Positions 1-8,738 of a stretch of 64,000 nucleotides of DNA are shown piece by piece (positions within the stretch are counted from its first letter, which is position 1; each line of letters begins with the position of its first letter). Under the pieces are notes generated by a model. That model was given only the letters and a program-made list of their open reading frames with translations. It made no database searches and was not told the DNA's origin. The position numbers and the translations under genes were made by a program. The stretch is from Bacillus sp. V59.32b (GTDB lineage: Bacteria > Bacillota > Bacilli > Bacillales > DSM-1321), in NCBI RefSeq assembly GCF_003429085.1, contig NZ_QVTC01000018.1, positions 1-64,000 of the forward strand, given 5' to 3'.

Positions 1-59
1 GGCCAAATAAAAAAATAACTGCAGGCAAACTCGATTTCATCCAGTTTGTCTACAGTCTG

Positions 60-84
60 GGCGATCCTGTAAAAGGATCGCCGT
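60..84. terminator. hairpin at the left edge, possible terminator
   Basis: An 8-bp perfect stem (GGCGATCC/GGATCGCC) with a 7-base loop lies just beyond the 3' end of the LPXTA gene. The tail is only weakly T-rich on the plus side, so it may serve a plus-strand gene entering from the left or both sides. Confidence 0.4.
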
Positions 85-116
85 CTTTCGTATGGTGAAT
101 CAGCCTGATTTAAAAG

Positions 117-1136
117 TTAAGCCGTTTTCCTGAAATTACGATATAACATGATTCCAGATAACATCATAACAAGACCAATCAGGATGCCGGAAGCGTAGTT
201 CCCCGCCGTTTTCGGAAGCTTGCCGCCTTTTTCTGTTTTAACTTTCGGGTTTTCACTTTTGGCTTGCTTCACTTTTTCAGTAGCTGTATTAAGATTGTTT
301 CCAATGTTATTGATCGTCTCATTGTCGACCATGTCGCCGGTAATGATGAGGTCGGCCAATAAATTGCCTTCCAGATCGAAAATGTTTACTTTTAATTTCG
401 CATTGATAAGTTCTTCCATGTTAAATAGTTCCCATAGAGAAACCGTTGTTTCTTTACCGTCCATGATGAGAGCGAACGTAGGCTTAATTTTTAACATCGT
501 AAACATTTCATCAAAAATGGCAATAAATTCTGAAACCTGTTCAGGCGTTAATTCATCAAGCGTTTCAAATTCATCGAACGCTTCCATTTTTTCTGCCAGT
601 TGTTCGAACTTTGCTGTAGCTTCAGGAGTTGATAACTCCTCTTCAAGAGCCATGAAGTGATTGTTTAAGTTCTCCAATTCCTGTTGTGTGAGGTCTAATT
701 CTTCCTGGAAAATCATTAGCAGTTCGTTCATAAATTCTTCATCAAAGTCAGGCTCGATATAGAATAGAACATCATCGACAAAAATGAAATCTTCAATCTC
801 TTCCCCGTTCTCTGCTAAAAGAGCATCGAGATCCTCCATTGTCATTTCATTTTCCTGTAAAACATCCTGGATATTGCTATAGTCAGATGCAATGACTTCC
901 CCGAGCCAGTCTGACAATTCTTCGACTGTTTCATAATCTTTAATTACCTCATCATACTCAGCAAGAGCGATGGCGATATCCGCCTCAGTCACTTCAAACC
1001 CTCTGATTGCGCTGATTTCTTCAAGATAAGCTTGGAAATCCGCATCGAAATTTGGATCTTGTGCTGCAAATGACTGCTTAGGCAAAAGCGATACCAACAA
1101 AATAAGTGCAAATAAAATACTGGCGATCTGCCTCAT
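117..1136 (-). CDS. processed acidic surface protein with LPXTA sorting signal
   Basis: A 339-residue exported protein, likely anchored to peptidoglycan by a sortase. Residues 1-24 form a signal peptide with a run of hydrophobic residues ending near SFA-AQ. The body (25-290) is very rich in Asp and Glu. The C-terminus has LPKTA (307-311), a hydrophobic segment and a basic tail, which is a complete sortase signal of the LPXTA type. This architecture matches the family called processed acidic surface protein, usually encoded beside a class D-like sortase. No sortase is visible, but the gene ends 117 bp from the window edge, so one could lie just outside. The ATG follows GAGGGAAATT. The ligand or role of the protein is unknown. 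Confidence 0.8.
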   Translation of the reverse strand: MRQIASILFALILLVSLLPKQSFAAQDPNFDADFQAYLEEISAIRGFEVTEADIAIALAEYDEVIKDYETVEELSDWLGEVIASDYSNIQDVLQENEMTMEDLDALLAENGEEIEDFIFVDDVLFYIEPDFDEEFMNELLMIFQEELDLTQQELENLNNHFMALEEELSTPEATAKFEQLAEKMEAFDEFETLDELTPEQVSEFIAIFDEMFTMLKIKPTFALIMDGKETTVSLWELFNMEELINAKLKVNIFDLEGNLLADLIITGDMVDNETINNIGNNLNTATEKVKQAKSENPKVKTEKGGKLPKTAGNYASGILIGLVMMLSGIMLYRNFRKTA

Positions 1137-1254
1137 AATTTCCCTCTATTCCCTCAGATTATGTATTTTCGATATAATTATATATTTGAATCTGCTAATT
1201 AAGCGACAAGCAATATATGGTAAAACTAAATGTTTATGTAAGTTAGAAAATTAA

Positions 1255-1288
1255 AAGGAACAAATAAGCGAAAGCCTATTTGTTCCTT
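1255..1288 (-). terminator. terminator after the subtilisin gene
   Basis: A 12-bp inverted repeat (AAGGAACAAATA and its complement) around a GAAA-type loop lies 60 bp past the stop codon. On the minus strand it is followed by TTTTAATTTT. Confidence 0.75.
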
Positions 1289-1350
1289 CAAAAAATAGTT
1301 ATTCCTTTTTAATAGATTCATACCGATTAAAGGAATGAAGGTATGCTGCA

Positions 1351-2751
1351 TTATTTTCGATAAGCTAATTTAATGGCATTATAGGCATTTACATACCCGG
1401 CCCCCACTTCCCAGGATTCGTATCCTGGCATTTCTGTGGCTGTCTTTTTCAAGACTTGCTTTACTTGAGATGGCGAAAGTTCAGGGTTCGCTTCTAACAG
1501 CAGTGCGACAATTCCGGCTACATGGGGTGTGGCCATCGATGTTCCGCTCATCGTTGTATAGAACGGAAGATGGGCTGGACTGATAAGTTCAATATCTTTG
1601 TCGATTCCGAGACTTGAAACAGGAGCAAGAACGCGCGTCGATACAATATCGACTCCAGGCGCCGTAATGGTCGGTTCATCCATCCATGTCCATTGCTTTC
1701 CATCTAATGTAAAGGTTCCACCCACGCCCTTTTTGCCACGGGATGAGAAATCGGCAAGTGTGCCATCCTTCACTCCTGCTGCGACCGAGATAACCCACGG
1801 AGCTTTTGCATATGGATTATGGGTATTTTCATCCGGCCCCTCATTTCCTGCCGCAAACAAGACTGTTATTCCTCTATCGAACGCTTTTTTGCTGGCGATG
1901 TTAATCGGGTCGTTATAGTCGAAATCACCTGATGATCCCCAGGAATTTGTAATCACGCGAATGTTATATTCCTGCTGATGGGTTATCGCATAATCGAAGC
2001 CGCCGATTCCGTCCAGGACAAATAACGCGGCACCGGAACCATAACCAATCAGGTCGGCCCCTGGCGCAACTCCCTCATACTTGCCGGAAGACATCGCACC
2101 GGTACCGCCGACTGTTCCCGCTACATGTGTACCATGGCCTGAATTCGTATCCGTATTTGGGACATTTTCCAGGTAAGTGATCGGCAATAATTCCGGCGCA
2201 AAGGCATTCAGGTTCGTGGAAGCCATCACATTTTGAACCAGATTTCTGCCAAATTGGTGATCTCTATGGGTCCCGTCCACACCGCTATCGTTCACCACAA
2301 CACCGATACCCTTTCCGGAAAGAGGGAATCCTTTATTGGCTTTACGGAAATTCTCGTCTGTCCTTGCCCGGTCGACACCGGTAATGTCCGTTGCTTCCGC
2401 ATTGGAATACGTAAGCTTTTTGTTGAAATAAATAGATTGGACCTCATCGTTTTTTGCCAGTATGTCGATCTGCGATTTTGTCGCAATGACCCCGGCGATT
2501 GGCAAAGACTTCATCGTGATTCCTGTCTCGATGCCAAGTGTTTCTAACAGGGCCAGTTGATTGCTCTTTGGTGCACCATCGCCTTTAAAAGTAACAATGA
2601 CTTGAACTGTTTCCGAAGATGCCAGTGCTTTTTCAATGAGCGGGTCGATTACGGCAGAGGCCAAGGGACCTGCCTGAGCCGTTTCCGGGCGTTCAGCGTA
2701 AAACGGGATAAACAATAATAGAGCAAGAAATACATAGACAATACGCTTCAT
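1351..2751 (-). CDS. secreted S8 subtilisin-family serine protease
   Basis: A 466-residue extracellular protease. A signal peptide (about 1-27, ending TAQA) precedes a pro-region of about 100 residues carrying an inhibitor-I9-like segment (VQVIVTFKGD, 49-58). The catalytic triad is intact: D155 in NDSGVDGTH, H206 in SGHGTHVAG and S405 in SGTSMATPH; N303 in AAGNEGP is the oxyanion residue. The layout resembles AprX-like subtilases, but B. subtilis AprX lacks a signal peptide. The ATG has GGAGG eight bases upstream. It probably degrades extracellular protein or peptides, alongside the carboxypeptidase encoded next. Confidence 0.9.
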   Translation of the reverse strand: MKRIVYVFLALLLFIPFYAERPETAQAGPLASAVIDPLIEKALASSETVQVIVTFKGDGAPKSNQLALLETLGIETGITMKSLPIAGVIATKSQIDILAKNDEVQSIYFNKKLTYSNAEATDITGVDRARTDENFRKANKGFPLSGKGIGVVVNDSGVDGTHRDHQFGRNLVQNVMASTNLNAFAPELLPITYLENVPNTDTNSGHGTHVAGTVGGTGAMSSGKYEGVAPGADLIGYGSGAALFVLDGIGGFDYAITHQQEYNIRVITNSWGSSGDFDYNDPINIASKKAFDRGITVLFAAGNEGPDENTHNPYAKAPWVISVAAGVKDGTLADFSSRGKKGVGGTFTLDGKQWTWMDEPTITAPGVDIVSTRVLAPVSSLGIDKDIELISPAHLPFYTTMSGTSMATPHVAGIVALLLEANPELSPSQVKQVLKKTATEMPGYESWEVGAGYVNAYNAIKLAYRK

Positions 2752-3039
2752 TTAGTTTTCCTCCAGTAGTCATAATATTTTGACTTTTTAAAGCAGGATA
2801 ATCTCTAAGACAGTATGAAAACGCCATTTAATTTTTAAAAATCCGTCTCCTCCTTTTTTATTTTTAGTAAATGCTTGCTGCCTTACTAAATTGCTTTTCA
2901 GTACCCATATTTTTGAAGAGATAAACCATGATCAGCCAATTCCGCTTAAATTTGGGAGATTAGGCCCTAAAACAGGGGATTTAAACGGACCGTTTAAGAG
3001 CCAAAAGCGCTCATCATTGTTAGTGTCGGTGACTAAAAA
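2752..3039. other. intergenic region upstream of the subtilisin gene
   Basis: No convincing gene. It holds the promoter region of the subtilisin gene and, at 2982-2998, a perfect 17-bp palindrome (TTAAACGG-A-CCGTTTAA) preceded by a smaller one (TTAGG-C-CCTAA). The open frame on the plus strand here has no ribosome site or recognisable sequence. Confidence 0.5.
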
Positions 3040-3068
3040 AAACCTGACTGGGCATGCCAGTCAGGTTT
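3040..3068 (-). terminator. terminator after the M14 carboxypeptidase gene
   Basis: A 12-bp stem (AAACCTGACTGG/CCAGTCAGGTTT) is followed on the minus strand by a run of eight T, a textbook intrinsic terminator seven bases beyond the stop codon. Confidence 0.9.
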
Positions 3069-3075
3069 CTCACTA

Positions 3076-5454
3076 TCATTCTTCAAATATCGCATTCGAG
3101 AGCAGTCGGAACAAATAGTCGGTGTGGTCGCGGAAGCCTGGTTCCAGACCAATAAGCGTGACATCTTTATCCTTCTCCTGAACCATTACTGCTTGTCCCT
3201 GGGCTCCCGACCTGTTTGCCCAATGTCCGGCGACAAAGAAATCTGGAGTATTATCGTAGGTAGCCAATACTTCATCGTTCTCCGTGCCAGTATACCATGT
3301 TGGGCGGTAGACGAATCCGTAATCATCCTGGCCATAGCCGGCCGTAACTCCTGTCCCTTCATAATCGACTTTTACGATCCCGTTGCTATTGGACCCTCCG
3401 ACTTTTATCGTATCATCTGTAAAACCAAGAGTTCTTGTAGCCTGGGAGGCACCGGCTCCTACTGCAATATACTTACCGCCTTCGTTTAAAAAGCTTTCCA
3501 GATTGGCTTTAAATGAATCATATTGGGCAGGATTCTCGAACCCGAATTCTTTATTTGCTTCACTTAGATTCGTGGAAATAAGATTTGCGGTTCCACTATA
3601 AACAAAGACATCGAATGAGCCAAAACCTTTCTGCGCTACCTCAACAGGGGTGACTTCCGTTACCTCGAAGCCAAGTCTCCTTAGAGAAAGGTTTGTCCCG
3701 GAGTGCGATTGCTGTTTGCCCATTCCGCCATCCTTTAGGAGCGCTACCTTTAATTTGGAGAGCTGCACAGCATCAGCCGGAATCGCTGAGGTTTCAACTT
3801 CTAAGCCGGACTCTCTTACTGCTCTTGAGATTGTATTTCCTGTTGCTTGAGCGTAAAAGTTACCTTTTGAATCGCGTTTCACTTTTACCCCTTGTTGGAT
3901 TAACGTATTAGTCAGTTCAACTGCTTTCACTGAACTGTTAGGAATTTTATATGGCCCTTTACCTGAAAGGGAGCCATGGTTTTCAACTTCCTTCACCTTG
4001 CTGGCTGTTACATTAAACTGGCTTTTTACAGATATCGCTTCAAAGCCCCATAATTCCGGGAGACTCCACGCTGATATGTCATACATAGCTGGCGTATCAT
4101 TGGTGATATCCTCTCCGTCCCAAAGCATTGTGTTCGCAAGACCTGCCTTGGCCTGGTTCATCTTTACGACATACGTTCCTTTTGGATAGGATTTGCCTTC
4201 GGCCGTAAATGGCTTTGAAGCCTCTTCCACTTCAACATCATTTTTGATTAAATGGTTCACCGCTTTTTCCGTTACCGTCGGGTCTTTCTCATTAACCGGC
4301 AGAACATAGGCATTCGGGAAGAATCCTTCTTCATGGAACGGATGGTCAAAATTGATGCCCCGTTTAAAGACCTCGATCTGGTCCGTGATCATTCCCTGTT
4401 TGTTGGCAGTTGCGAATTGGAGGGCACCCATGATCGCATCATATTGCCAGCGGACACCATCCCAATCATTTGTAGGCGCCTCTAATGTGTGTCCATAAGC
4501 GCCATGGTACATGGCGTACATCGGTGTAAAGATCGGCGGATAATCATCCCAGCCTGCAGTATCATCACGCTGCGGAACATATGCGCCTTCCATCGTTTTA
4601 TACAGGTCACCGCTGTATTGCCCTTTGTTCTTCATAATTTCTGATTCCATGGCTTCCGCTTGTTTATAGGCCCATTTATTATACAGATCATATTCATAAT
4701 TAGGGTTATGCGGCGGCGTACACGGTTCGATCAAGCCTTGCAAATTCGGTGCATAATTTTTTACATATCCATGCGTATCAAGGAAAACCATTGGATTCCA
4801 TTCTTTAATAAGTTCTACGGTTTCCTGGGTTTCCGGCTGTGACTGGGTAATGAAATCGCGGTTTAGGTCGATTCCCTGTCCGTTGAACCTGGTGGCATCT
4901 ATTCTTCCGTCCGGATTAGCGACCACATTAAAGATTAAGATGTTACTCCCAAGAATGTTTTTAGTCACTTGATCAGTCTGCGTCGCAAAACGCTCGATTA
5001 ATTGAAGCACGGCATCGCTTCCGACAAATTCCGTACCGTGAATGGAGCCATTAATCATAACCGGAACCTTAAAATCTGGATTTTCACTAATCCAGTCCTG
5101 TGCTTTTTGGGGATTTTTGAACATCTGTTTTCGTAGCGCTTTAATTTTGCCGAACTTGCCTTGTGAAGCAGGGTCGGCAATCGTTACGACATAAAGCGGA
5201 TGTCCATCAGAAGATTTCCCTTTCACTTCTACCTTTACACGGTTTGATTTCTTGTCAATTTCCTGAAGCTTGGCGCCGATTTTCGAGAATTTAACAAAAT
5301 CATAGTGTTCGCTGTTGAACTTGCTGCCGTTTTGTTCCTCGTAGACATTGACATTCGTCCACTTCTTTGGCGATGCGGCGAGTGTGTCTGCCAACGGAAC
5401 AGTGGCAAGCATACTAGCAGTGATAAGGCCGGTTAATAGTTTCTGTTTCTTCAT
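3076..5454 (-). CDS. secreted M14-family zinc metallocarboxypeptidase
   Basis: A 792-residue exported peptidase. Residues 1-27 are a signal peptide. The M14 domain (about 45-350) shows zinc ligands H139 and E142 in HGTE and H228 in DTHGY. It also has the NPDGR segment at 180-184 and catalytic E325 in GHTLEAPT. Residues 350-560 are unassigned. The last third (about 565-790) looks like a glutamine-amidotransferase-like alpha/beta domain (VFVYSGTANL; GGKYIAVGAGA), as in other long M14 proteins of bacilli. It may act on extracellular peptides or cell-wall peptides. The ATG has GGAGG six bases upstream, and the gene ends at a strong terminator. Confidence 0.88.
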   Translation of the reverse strand: MKKQKLLTGLITASMLATVPLADTLAASPKKWTNVNVYEEQNGSKFNSEHYDFVKFSKIGAKLQEIDKKSNRVKVEVKGKSSDGHPLYVVTIADPASQGKFGKIKALRKQMFKNPQKAQDWISENPDFKVPVMINGSIHGTEFVGSDAVLQLIERFATQTDQVTKNILGSNILIFNVVANPDGRIDATRFNGQGIDLNRDFITQSQPETQETVELIKEWNPMVFLDTHGYVKNYAPNLQGLIEPCTPPHNPNYEYDLYNKWAYKQAEAMESEIMKNKGQYSGDLYKTMEGAYVPQRDDTAGWDDYPPIFTPMYAMYHGAYGHTLEAPTNDWDGVRWQYDAIMGALQFATANKQGMITDQIEVFKRGINFDHPFHEEGFFPNAYVLPVNEKDPTVTEKAVNHLIKNDVEVEEASKPFTAEGKSYPKGTYVVKMNQAKAGLANTMLWDGEDITNDTPAMYDISAWSLPELWGFEAISVKSQFNVTASKVKEVENHGSLSGKGPYKIPNSSVKAVELTNTLIQQGVKVKRDSKGNFYAQATGNTISRAVRESGLEVETSAIPADAVQLSKLKVALLKDGGMGKQQSHSGTNLSLRRLGFEVTEVTPVEVAQKGFGSFDVFVYSGTANLISTNLSEANKEFGFENPAQYDSFKANLESFLNEGGKYIAVGAGASQATRTLGFTDDTIKVGGSNSNGIVKVDYEGTGVTAGYGQDDYGFVYRPTWYTGTENDEVLATYDNTPDFFVAGHWANRSGAQGQAVMVQEKDKDVTLIGLEPGFRDHTDYLFRLLSNAIFEE

Positions 5455-5609
5455 CCTTTACCTCCTGATAGAAAATTCAAAATATTGCCTAGATATACAC
5501 TAGTATATTTGATTTTCCAGCAGGGACCATCATGCAAAATAACTATTAACTAGATTGTTAAACACAATAATGATAGGTCTATTATCATGACGGCATGCGA
5601 ATGCAAAAA

Positions 5610-5636
5610 AGGTTACCCGAAAAATCCGGATAACCT
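5610..5636 (-). terminator. terminator after the esterase gene
   Basis: Stem AGGTTA-CCG/CGG-TAACCT with one mismatch is followed on the minus strand by six T, 24 bases after the stop codon at 5660. Confidence 0.8.
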
Positions 5637-5659
5637 GTCGCAATTTGTTTCTCTTTGCG

Positions 5660-6301
5660 CTATTTAATTTGTTGTAACAACCACTGTTGTAGGGAAGAAA
5701 CATTCTCCGGCACGATAAAGTGGCCGGCAGGATAGGTTTCATAAGTTGTGTTCACAGCACGGCTCATGAAATAATCCTGATTATCATTTCCGATGTGAAT
5801 CGGAAAAATCGGATCACTTTCTCCATGTGAAATATATACGGACTGTCGGCTGCTCGTTTTCAGTGAGTATTCTTCTTTCACAAAGGAAGGAATGTACCCG
5901 TTCATTGCCACGATTCCCCTTATCTCATCTCCTAAAGTTAGGGCAAGTGTCATCGCCATGATCGCTCCCTGGCTAAAGCCAAGCAAATATACTTGATCTT
6001 TATCAATCGGATGTGCCTCCTTCATCTCTTTAATAAAGGCTGTCAACCCTTGGACACTGCGGTCAAAAGATTCCTTGACAGGATTTCCGATTCCATGAAG
6101 ATCAAAGAATTTATATCCGGTTTCCGTTTTGATGTTGCCGCGAATGAAAAATAGAATAAATCGGCCTTTAACACCTTCCAGGATTGGAACAAGATCTTTC
6201 TCATTTGAACCCGCACCATGCATCACGAAGATTGCCGGATAGGTTTTTCCTTCCTTGAAATCATCGGGAAATGAGAGATCGCACATATATTCAGCTGACA
6301 T
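5660..6301 (-). CDS. alpha/beta hydrolase, phospholipase/carboxylesterase type
   Basis: A 213-residue cytoplasmic serine esterase-like hydrolase. It has the nucleophile elbow GFSQG (S110), with D163 (SHGESDP) and H194 (PAGHF) completing the triad, and an oxyanion motif HGAGSNE near 29-34. Size and motifs fit the YtpA/MhqD-like carboxylesterase group. The start ATG has GGGAGG upstream. It lies about 45 bp downstream of the response regulator, so it may be read through from that unit. The substrate cannot be told from the sequence. Confidence 0.8.
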   Translation of the reverse strand: MSAEYMCDLSFPDDFKEGKTYPAIFVMHGAGSNEKDLVPILEGVKGRFILFFIRGNIKTETGYKFFDLHGIGNPVKESFDRSVQGLTAFIKEMKEAHPIDKDQVYLLGFSQGAIMAMTLALTLGDEIRGIVAMNGYIPSFVKEEYSLKTSSRQSVYISHGESDPIFPIHIGNDNQDYFMSRAVNTTYETYPAGHFIVPENVSSLQQWLLQQIK

Positions 6302-6346
6302 TGATATTCCTCCCTAATGTTAATGAAAGCATTAAATAGTCACATG

Positions 6347-7069
6347 CTAATAAGTCTTCTTTGCAACCCTTACCATATAGACCCGCTCCGGCCGCCCGAC
6401 TGCACCGTAGGCAAGATCCGCCCTTATCTTGCCCCCGGCAACTAGATGCTCCAGATATCGCCTCGCGGTCGTTCTGCTCACCCCAATTTGTTTAGCCACA
6501 GATTCAGCTGTCATTCCGGCATTGTCATCTCCAAGAACCTGCAGTACTTTTTCAAGTGTCAGCGGGTCAATTCCTTTAGGCAAGTCGGATTTCTCACTGC
6601 TGCTTCCATCCTTATCTTTCCGCAAAAGCTTGTCGACTTGTTGTTGGGTAATATGAGGATTGTTTTTCCCCAGCTCCAATAAATTGGTGTGGTAATCTTG
6701 ATATCGCAGCAACGACTGTTTGAATCGTTCAAACACGACAGGTTTAATAATATAATCGAAGACGCCTATGGTTATCGCTTCCTGTACTTTATCTAATTCT
6801 TTGGTTGCTGTTATCATAATGACGTCGATTTGTTTATTTTCCTGTTTCGTTTCTTTTAAAAGATCCAGGCCGTTCATATCCGGAAAATAGACATCAAGCA
6901 AAATAAGGTCTGGCTGTAAGATCTCGATAAAGCTTTTTGCTTCTATATAACTTGCAGCGATTCCAACTGTTTGAAAGCCTTGGATTTGCTCAATAAACCG
7001 TTTCTGTATCTCTGCTATTCTTAGATCATCCTCCACAATTAATACATCGATCATTTGATTGTCATTCAT
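6347..7069 (-). CDS. response regulator, CitT/DcuR type
   Basis: A 240-residue citrate/malate-family response regulator. The receiver domain (1-125) has the acidic pair E13-D14, phospho-acceptor D59 in ILLDVYFPD, T87 and K109. The C-terminal domain has a winged-helix HTH (about 180-225, VAKQIGVSRTTARRYLEHL). This is the CitT/DpiA/DcuR arrangement. The ATG overlaps the end of the kinase gene by eight bases and has AAGGGGG upstream, so the two are translationally coupled. Together they most likely sense a C4-dicarboxylate or tricarboxylate and activate the adjacent tctCBA genes. Confidence 0.9.
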   Translation of the reverse strand: MNDNQMIDVLIVEDDLRIAEIQKRFIEQIQGFQTVGIAASYIEAKSFIEILQPDLILLDVYFPDMNGLDLLKETKQENKQIDVIMITATKELDKVQEAITIGVFDYIIKPVVFERFKQSLLRYQDYHTNLLELGKNNPHITQQQVDKLLRKDKDGSSSEKSDLPKGIDPLTLEKVLQVLGDDNAGMTAESVAKQIGVSRTTARRYLEHLVAGGKIRADLAYGAVGRPERVYMVRVAKKTY

Positions 7070-8657
7070 CCAAACGCCCCCTTACTTTTGGAATAGCAAT
7101 CGTGAAAACCGTTCCATCTCCCTCATTAGATGAATATGTAATAGATGCTCCCAAGCTTTCAATTGCATCCTGCACTAAACTCAACCCAATTCCCGCATTG
7201 CTTTTGCTGTCCTTCGTTGTAAATCCAGTCTGGAAAATACGTTCATAATCCTCTGGTGCAATCCCCTTCCCGTTGTCTTCCACTTCTATAATCAGTTCTT
7301 TGCCGAGATCTGTCAAAAATAGAGAAACCTTTTTCTTTTCCTTTCCATTTTCCCGGACTGCCTCAAAAGCGTTATTGACCAGGTTTCCTATAATGGTCAC
7401 TAACGTTTCCCTGCCTATTTCTGCCGGAACATCCTTGAAACTGCTCTCCCTATCGACAGTAAAATGAATTTTCAATTCACTGGCTAAACTCACTTTTCCT
7501 AAAATAAAGCCGGCTATGATCGGATCGGGAATTTCTTGCATTAAGAAATTTATGAATCCCTGCGCAACATCCACTTCTTTCGAAATGAATTCAATTGCCT
7601 CCTTGTATGAACCGAGTTGAATCAAACCGAGAAGGGTATAGAGTCGATTGGAATATTCATGGGTTTGGGCTCGGAGCCCTTCGGCGTATGATTTTATGTG
7701 AGACAATTCCTGAAGAAGATTTGAAAGCTCAGATTTATTCCTTAAGCTTGCAACAGCTCCTTTTACATGTCCGCGTTTATTTAAAATAGGAATCCGGTTG
7801 ACCACGAAAACCTCGCCCTGAATCATAAATTCCCTGTCGTATTCAGCCTGTCCCGTACTTACTACATCGAGAAGGTGTGTGTCTTCAATCACGTCCTCGA
7901 TTCGCTTTCCGCGAAGCAAAATATCATTCGGTATATGCAGGATTTGATGGGCCGTTTCATTTACTACGGTAATCCTTCCCTCATTATCTATTGCGATAAT
8001 CCCTTCATGGATCGATTCAAGGATCGCGTGCTTCTCCTGGTACATCCAGGCGATTTCCTTCGGCTCAAGACCAAAGATTGCCTTTTTAATATTTAATGAG
8101 ATTAATAAGGCGATCAAGATACCACCTAATAGGATAAAGAGTGTTGTGTAAAGAATTTTCCTCTGCAAACTTGAGACCTCTTCTTCAATATCTTTTTGCA
8201 AAAAACCGACGGAAACTACTCCAATGATTCGGCCATCTGATTGAATGGGTGCTTTCCCCCTAAGCGATGGACCCAATGTACCCGTGGACTCAGAAATGAT
8301 CGGTTCACCTTTAAATACTCTGCCATTGTCCCCGCCAACCATTTTTTGTCCAAGTCGTTCAGGATTCGGATGAGAGTAGCGAATTTCATTACGATTTCCA
8401 ATTACGATAAATTCTGCTCCAATCTGCTTGCGGATTCTTTCTGCAATCGGCTGGATGGTACTGGCTGGGTTGTCCTCATTAAAGGCTTCCTTTATTTCAG
8501 GGATATGAGAGACGGACTGTGCTACCGATAAGGCTGTGTTACCTTTTTCCTTTTTCAGGCCGGATTCCAAAATATTTATAAAGGTTAATTCAAAAATGAC
8601 TCCCATGAGAATAATTAACACACAGATGCCTGTCATTAACTTAGTATGTAGACGCAT
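7062..8657 (-). CDS. sensor histidine kinase, CitS/DcuS type
   Basis: A 531-residue membrane kinase. TM1 is about 8-30, an extracytoplasmic PAS-like (Cache) sensor spans 35-160 with the NPERLGQKMVGGD loop and IIGVVSVGF strand typical of citrate/dicarboxylate sensors, and TM2 is about 170-190. A cytoplasmic PAS lies at 210-310, an H-box HEYSNRLY places the phospho-His at H333, and the ATPase domain (about 420-525) has DNGKGI and GIGLSLV. All are diagnostic of the DcuS/CitS/DctS subfamily. It starts at ATG after AGAGGTGTTTGA. The ligand is probably citrate or a related acid, inferred from the neighbouring transporter. Confidence 0.92.
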   Translation of the reverse strand: MRLHTKLMTGICVLIILMGVIFELTFINILESGLKKEKGNTALSVAQSVSHIPEIKEAFNEDNPASTIQPIAERIRKQIGAEFIVIGNRNEIRYSHPNPERLGQKMVGGDNGRVFKGEPIISESTGTLGPSLRGKAPIQSDGRIIGVVSVGFLQKDIEEEVSSLQRKILYTTLFILLGGILIALLISLNIKKAIFGLEPKEIAWMYQEKHAILESIHEGIIAIDNEGRITVVNETAHQILHIPNDILLRGKRIEDVIEDTHLLDVVSTGQAEYDREFMIQGEVFVVNRIPILNKRGHVKGAVASLRNKSELSNLLQELSHIKSYAEGLRAQTHEYSNRLYTLLGLIQLGSYKEAIEFISKEVDVAQGFINFLMQEIPDPIIAGFILGKVSLASELKIHFTVDRESSFKDVPAEIGRETLVTIIGNLVNNAFEAVRENGKEKKKVSLFLTDLGKELIIEVEDNGKGIAPEDYERIFQTGFTTKDSKSNAGIGLSLVQDAIESLGASITYSSNEGDGTVFTIAIPKVRGRLDE

Positions 8658-8686
8658 TCAAACACCTCTTGTTAATCATATTAAAA

Positions 8687-8713
8687 AAAAACTCCTCTAC
8701 AAAAGGAGTTTTT
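8687..8713 (-). terminator. terminator between tctA and the sensor kinase gene region
   Basis: A 10-bp stem (AAAAACTCCT/AGGAGTTTTT) is followed by T residues on the minus strand, 26 bases after the tctA stop codon and only 29 bases before the kinase start codon. Confidence 0.85.
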
Positions 8714-8738
8714 GAAATATTTTGTTGTGTCCGACTAC

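Noticed and set aside
220-660. 146-codon plus-strand frame
   Set aside because: Antisense to the acidic surface protein; Ser/Val-rich from the reverse of Glu/Asp codons.
5530-5742. 70-codon minus-strand frame
   Set aside because: Overlaps the esterase end and its terminator in another frame, with no ribosome site.
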